Assembly: GCF_002338065.1 (NCBI RefSeq)
Contig: NZ_DDHJ01000015.1
Span: forward strand, 320,271-384,270
Reading direction: 5' to 3'
From: Pseudomonas sp. UBA1879
Lineage (GTDB): Bacteria; Pseudomonadota; Gammaproteobacteria; Pseudomonadales; Pseudomonadaceae
DNA: 64,000 nucleotides
The notes beneath the pieces were generated by a model. The model was not told the origin of the DNA. It made no database searches and was given only the letters and a program-made list of their open reading frames with translations. The translations under genes were made by a program, and so were the position numbers. Positions 61,698 to 64,000 of this stretch are shown one piece after another (the first letter of the stretch is position 1; every line of letters begins with the position of its first letter).

Positions 61698-62075
61698 ATC
61701 CGCAGCGGGGTGCACACGCGCCCCGCGCAGACCCGGACGCGTCACCGGTATGACGTGCCATTCATGAATCCGGCGTGTCGCCGGCCATGGTCGGTCCCCT
61801 GGGCCGATGGAACCGGCGTTTTCTGGTGAGCGCGCCGGGAGGTCAACTTTCCCGAGGGCGGTAGTGGGCTGTTCCTGGCGTCCTCGGAGGCCAAGTAGGT
61901 CAAGGCGTGGAATTGACGGTCCACGGTGGCCTATCGCCAATCTGATCAGCGCCTCCGTGCGCAGCAGTCTCCGCGTAAAAACGCAACCGTTGGCGGCCTG
62001 ACTCGACTATGAGGGCCGATTGCCGCTCCTTCCATTCACCCAATGCAATCGCTCATCGACATTCGACGGCAGGCA
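61698..62075. other. Intergenic region, no gene found
   Basis: Short frames exist but none resembles a known family or has a convincing ribosome site. The only structure seen is GC-rich inverted segments (for example around CCGGCGTGTCGCCGG near 61770). It separates the convergent secreted-protein gene and TetR gene. Confidence 0.4.
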
Positions 62076-62828
62076 TCACGCATCGGGTTCGACAGGCTTT
62101 CTGGCTTTTCCAATCGACGTCGAACTGGCCGAGTTCTCGACCAGGGCGCGTATGCCAGCGGCGGCGAAACACACCAGTTGAGAGTAATGGCGGGAGGCGC
62201 TCGATGCGCGGCTCGGCGCACCCAGTCGCGCCGCACGGCCGTTCATGGCATGGGCCTGTTGGCGAGCGCCAATGGCGAACAGATAGGCCCAAACCGCGTC
62301 CTGTCGGCTGATGCCCGGAATGACGATGTGCAACGCATCGATGACGCGTTCGGCAATGGGATCGTAATACGCCTCACGCAGGCGAACCGAGCGCTCATCG
62401 GGCCCCAGGCTGATCGACGCCACCATCTGCACGTAGAGCGCCAGGTTTTCGGCGTCCTCGCCGTGGAAAATGTCGGAGAGCGGGGTGAACAGAATCGACA
62501 ACACATCTTCGATCGTCGCCGTTTCTTCGCGGGCGAACAGCGCATCCAGGCGCGAGCCGCGGTACGTGGTGATGGCCGACGAACGTCGCTCGAACACGGC
62601 GGCGTACAGGTTGTCCTTGGTGCTGTAGTGGTAATGAAGCAAGGCCTGGGCGACGCCTGCTTCATCGGCGATGGTGCGCATGCTCGCGCCCGCGTAGCCG
62701 TGGGTGCCGAACACGCGTTCAGCGGCGTTGAGAATCGAGGCCGTCCTTGGTTCCAGAGCGGCGCGCGCGGGGGGTGTTTTTTCCCGCGAAGGCGCTTTGG
62801 CTTTAGTGATGCGCTCGCTGTGCATCAT
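62076..62828 (-). CDS. TetR/AcrR-family regulator
   Basis: A 250-residue regulator with a 26-residue basic N-terminal extension. The helix-turn-helix region is ILNAAERVFGTHGYAGASMR through VAQALLHYHYSTKDNLYAAV. The ligand domain is followed by an extended C-terminus ending SIGKARKPVEPDA. It lies 142 bp upstream of the end of an SMP-30 gene on the same strand; the target is unknown. Confidence 0.9.
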   Translation of the reverse strand: MMHSERITKAKAPSREKTPPARAALEPRTASILNAAERVFGTHGYAGASMRTIADEAGVAQALLHYHYSTKDNLYAAVFERRSSAITTYRGSRLDALFAREETATIEDVLSILFTPLSDIFHGEDAENLALYVQMVASISLGPDERSVRLREAYYDPIAERVIDALHIVIPGISRQDAVWAYLFAIGARQQAHAMNGRAARLGAPSRASSASRHYSQLVCFAAAGIRALVENSASSTSIGKARKPVEPDA

Positions 62829-62970
62829 GGTGGCAATGTCCTATTCGATTGATCAGTCAATGGGCAGCACGATACCGCATCCCTGGGCCGGAATACAGGT
62901 AAGGGCGCGCCGGGGCGGCGTTACACGCTGCCCCCTGCAGCAGCGCCCTTCAGGCCTGCACCCGGTGGGC

Positions 62971-63882
62971 TTAGCCGCGGAACTCAGGTTCGGCCAGTCC
63001 TTTGACACCTGGTCTCACCGCCAGCACGTTACCCGCCAGCGGCTGCTGGGCGAGCTCCTTTTCGCTCATCCGGCGGCGCGCAGTGGTGATGAACAGCGTG
63101 TCCAGGTCCGGGCCGCCGAAGCACAGGCTGCTGACGCGACGTACCGGCAAGCGGATCACCATGTCGATGCGGCCACGCGGGTCGTAGCGGGTGACGCCCC
63201 AGCCATCCATGTTCGCGGCCCAGAAGCAGCCGTCGGCGTCTACGGTCGATCCGTCGCAGATGCCGCTGCCCAAGGGTACGTCTGCAAAACGACGACGGTT
63301 GTAGATCGCACCGTCCACGGAGTCGTAGTCGAACACGTCGATTTGGGTGCTGAACGAGTCGGTCATGTACATCAGACGGTTATCGGGGCTGAAGCTGATC
63401 CCGTTGATGCAGGTGATCCCTTCCATGATCAGGGTCGGCTTGAGATCAGGGTCGAGTCGGTACAGCCGACCACGCGGGGTGTAGGCGGCCGCCTCGACGG
63501 TGCCGGTCCAATAACGGCCATGACGGTCGGTCTTGCCGTCGTTGAAACGATTGCCCGGGCGATCGGCGTCCGGACGGCAGATTTCAGTGAGTTCACCGGT
63601 CTGCTCCGAGAAGAAATACAGCCCTGAGCGCATGCCGACGATCAGCCCACCTTTTTGGCGCAGGCCGATGCTGCCGATCTCTTCGTGCATCTTCCAGCTT
63701 TTCTTGACGCCGCTGGAAATGTCCAGGCGATGAATAGACTGGCCAATGCCGTCCACCCACCACAGGAGCCGGGTTTTCTCATCCCAGATGATCGACTCGC
63801 CCAACACGTCGGGGGTTGAGTCGATCACGTCAATCACCGAGCCCACCATGTCGATAGGTCTGGTCAAGCTGCTTACAGTCAT
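62971..63882 (-). CDS. SMP-30/gluconolactonase-family lactonase
   Basis: A 303-residue six-bladed propeller of the SMP-30/regucalcin family that hydrolyses sugar lactones in oxidative sugar or sugar-acid breakdown. Calcium/catalytic residues are visible: E in VLGESIIWD, N in NRFNDGKTDRHGRYW, N in CINGISFSPDNRLMY and D in GICDGSTVDADGCFW. ATG 63882 has AAAGGAA upstream. The neighbouring catabolic genes would lie outside the window to the right, so the sugar is unknown. Confidence 0.9.
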   Translation of the reverse strand: MTVSSLTRPIDMVGSVIDVIDSTPDVLGESIIWDEKTRLLWWVDGIGQSIHRLDISSGVKKSWKMHEEIGSIGLRQKGGLIVGMRSGLYFFSEQTGELTEICRPDADRPGNRFNDGKTDRHGRYWTGTVEAAAYTPRGRLYRLDPDLKPTLIMEGITCINGISFSPDNRLMYMTDSFSTQIDVFDYDSVDGAIYNRRRFADVPLGSGICDGSTVDADGCFWAANMDGWGVTRYDPRGRIDMVIRLPVRRVSSLCFGGPDLDTLFITTARRRMSEKELAQQPLAGNVLAVRPGVKGLAEPEFRG

Positions 63883-63923
63883 GTGGCGTTCCTTTTGTTG
63901 TGCGTTGTTGAACGTTCGATTGC

Positions 63924-63936
63924 GGGGGGGGGGGGG
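63924..63936. repeat. Homopolymer tract of 13 G, in the last 118 bases
   Basis: Thirteen consecutive G followed by CCC, 42 bp upstream of the SMP-30 start on its leader side. Such tracts slip during replication and during sequencing. A run of eight T follows near 63948-63955. The final 45 bases read as possible coding sequence on either strand but could not be assigned. Confidence 0.7.
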
Positions 63937-64000
63937 CCCAGACAGCGTTTTTTTTCATCCGCGCAAGGCCTTCCAGCGCCACCCCATAGCCGAGGACGTC

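Overview
The window reads as ordinary chromosome of a plant- or soil-associated Pseudomonas, probably of the fluorescens/syringae lineage. This rests on the high GC content, a full set of recognisably pseudomonad genes (MuxABC-OpmB efflux, GlgE/TreS-Mak/GlgB glucan operon, TamAB, Pcs, a MucR-like MHYT-GGDEF-EAL protein, oxaloacetate decarboxylase, DUF2790) and typical Pseudomonas intergenic palindromes. There is no prophage, plasmid, transposase, CRISPR array, tRNA or rRNA. Species assignment is inference.

Layout. 1-6.3 kb: 5' end of a LiuR-like MerR regulator with a perfect palindromic operator; a LysR regulator divergent from an acyl-CoA dehydrogenase; a PstS-like/OmpA fusion; xthA; a GNAT acetyltransferase. 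6.4-11.8 kb: tamA-tamB. 11.9-14.6 kb: aldo-keto reductase, divergent LysR regulator, tpx. 14.8-24 kb: muxA-muxB-muxC-opmB, with a repeat-rich 181-bp spacer between muxB and muxC. 24-26.2 kb: a MucR-like cyclic-di-GMP protein broken by a one-base frameshift between GGDEF and EAL. 26.3-30 kb: SDR, MocR-type regulator, a REP cluster, MgtC, and a tiny proline-rich protein. 30.2-38 kb: glgE, a treS-maltokinase fusion and glgB, behind a candidate AlgU-type promoter; together these turn trehalose into branched alpha-glucan. 38-46 kb: a second REP cluster, an SH3 membrane protein, ggt, a Zur-box-controlled folE2 overlapping a membrane acyltransferase-like gene, and a sulfur/PLP group (PatB-like lyase, IscS-like desulfurase, divergent Lrp-type regulator). 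47-53.2 kb: pcs, a small secreted protein, rlhA, ridA, an SDR without its catalytic triad, an Rsm-type small RNA, and oxaloacetate decarboxylase. 53.2-64 kb: DUF2790 protein, deletion scars of an alcohol dehydrogenase and an AraC regulator, a molybdenum-hydroxylase operon ([2Fe-2S] subunit, Tat-exported large subunit, triheme cytochrome c, XdhC maturation factor), a TetR regulator with two matching operators, a secreted hypothetical protein, a second TetR, an SMP-30 lactonase, and a 13-G tract near the end.

The most notable non-coding item is the RNA at about 52164-52281. Three hairpins present GGA in their loops, two more GGA motifs lie outside the stems, and a strong terminator follows. This is the design of RsmX/RsmY/RsmZ RNAs that titrate the translational repressor RsmA/CsrA. 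No wholly new multi-gene system is evident. The best leads are this RNA, the frameshifted MHYT-GGDEF-EAL gene, the folE2/DUF1624 overlap and the triad-less SDR.
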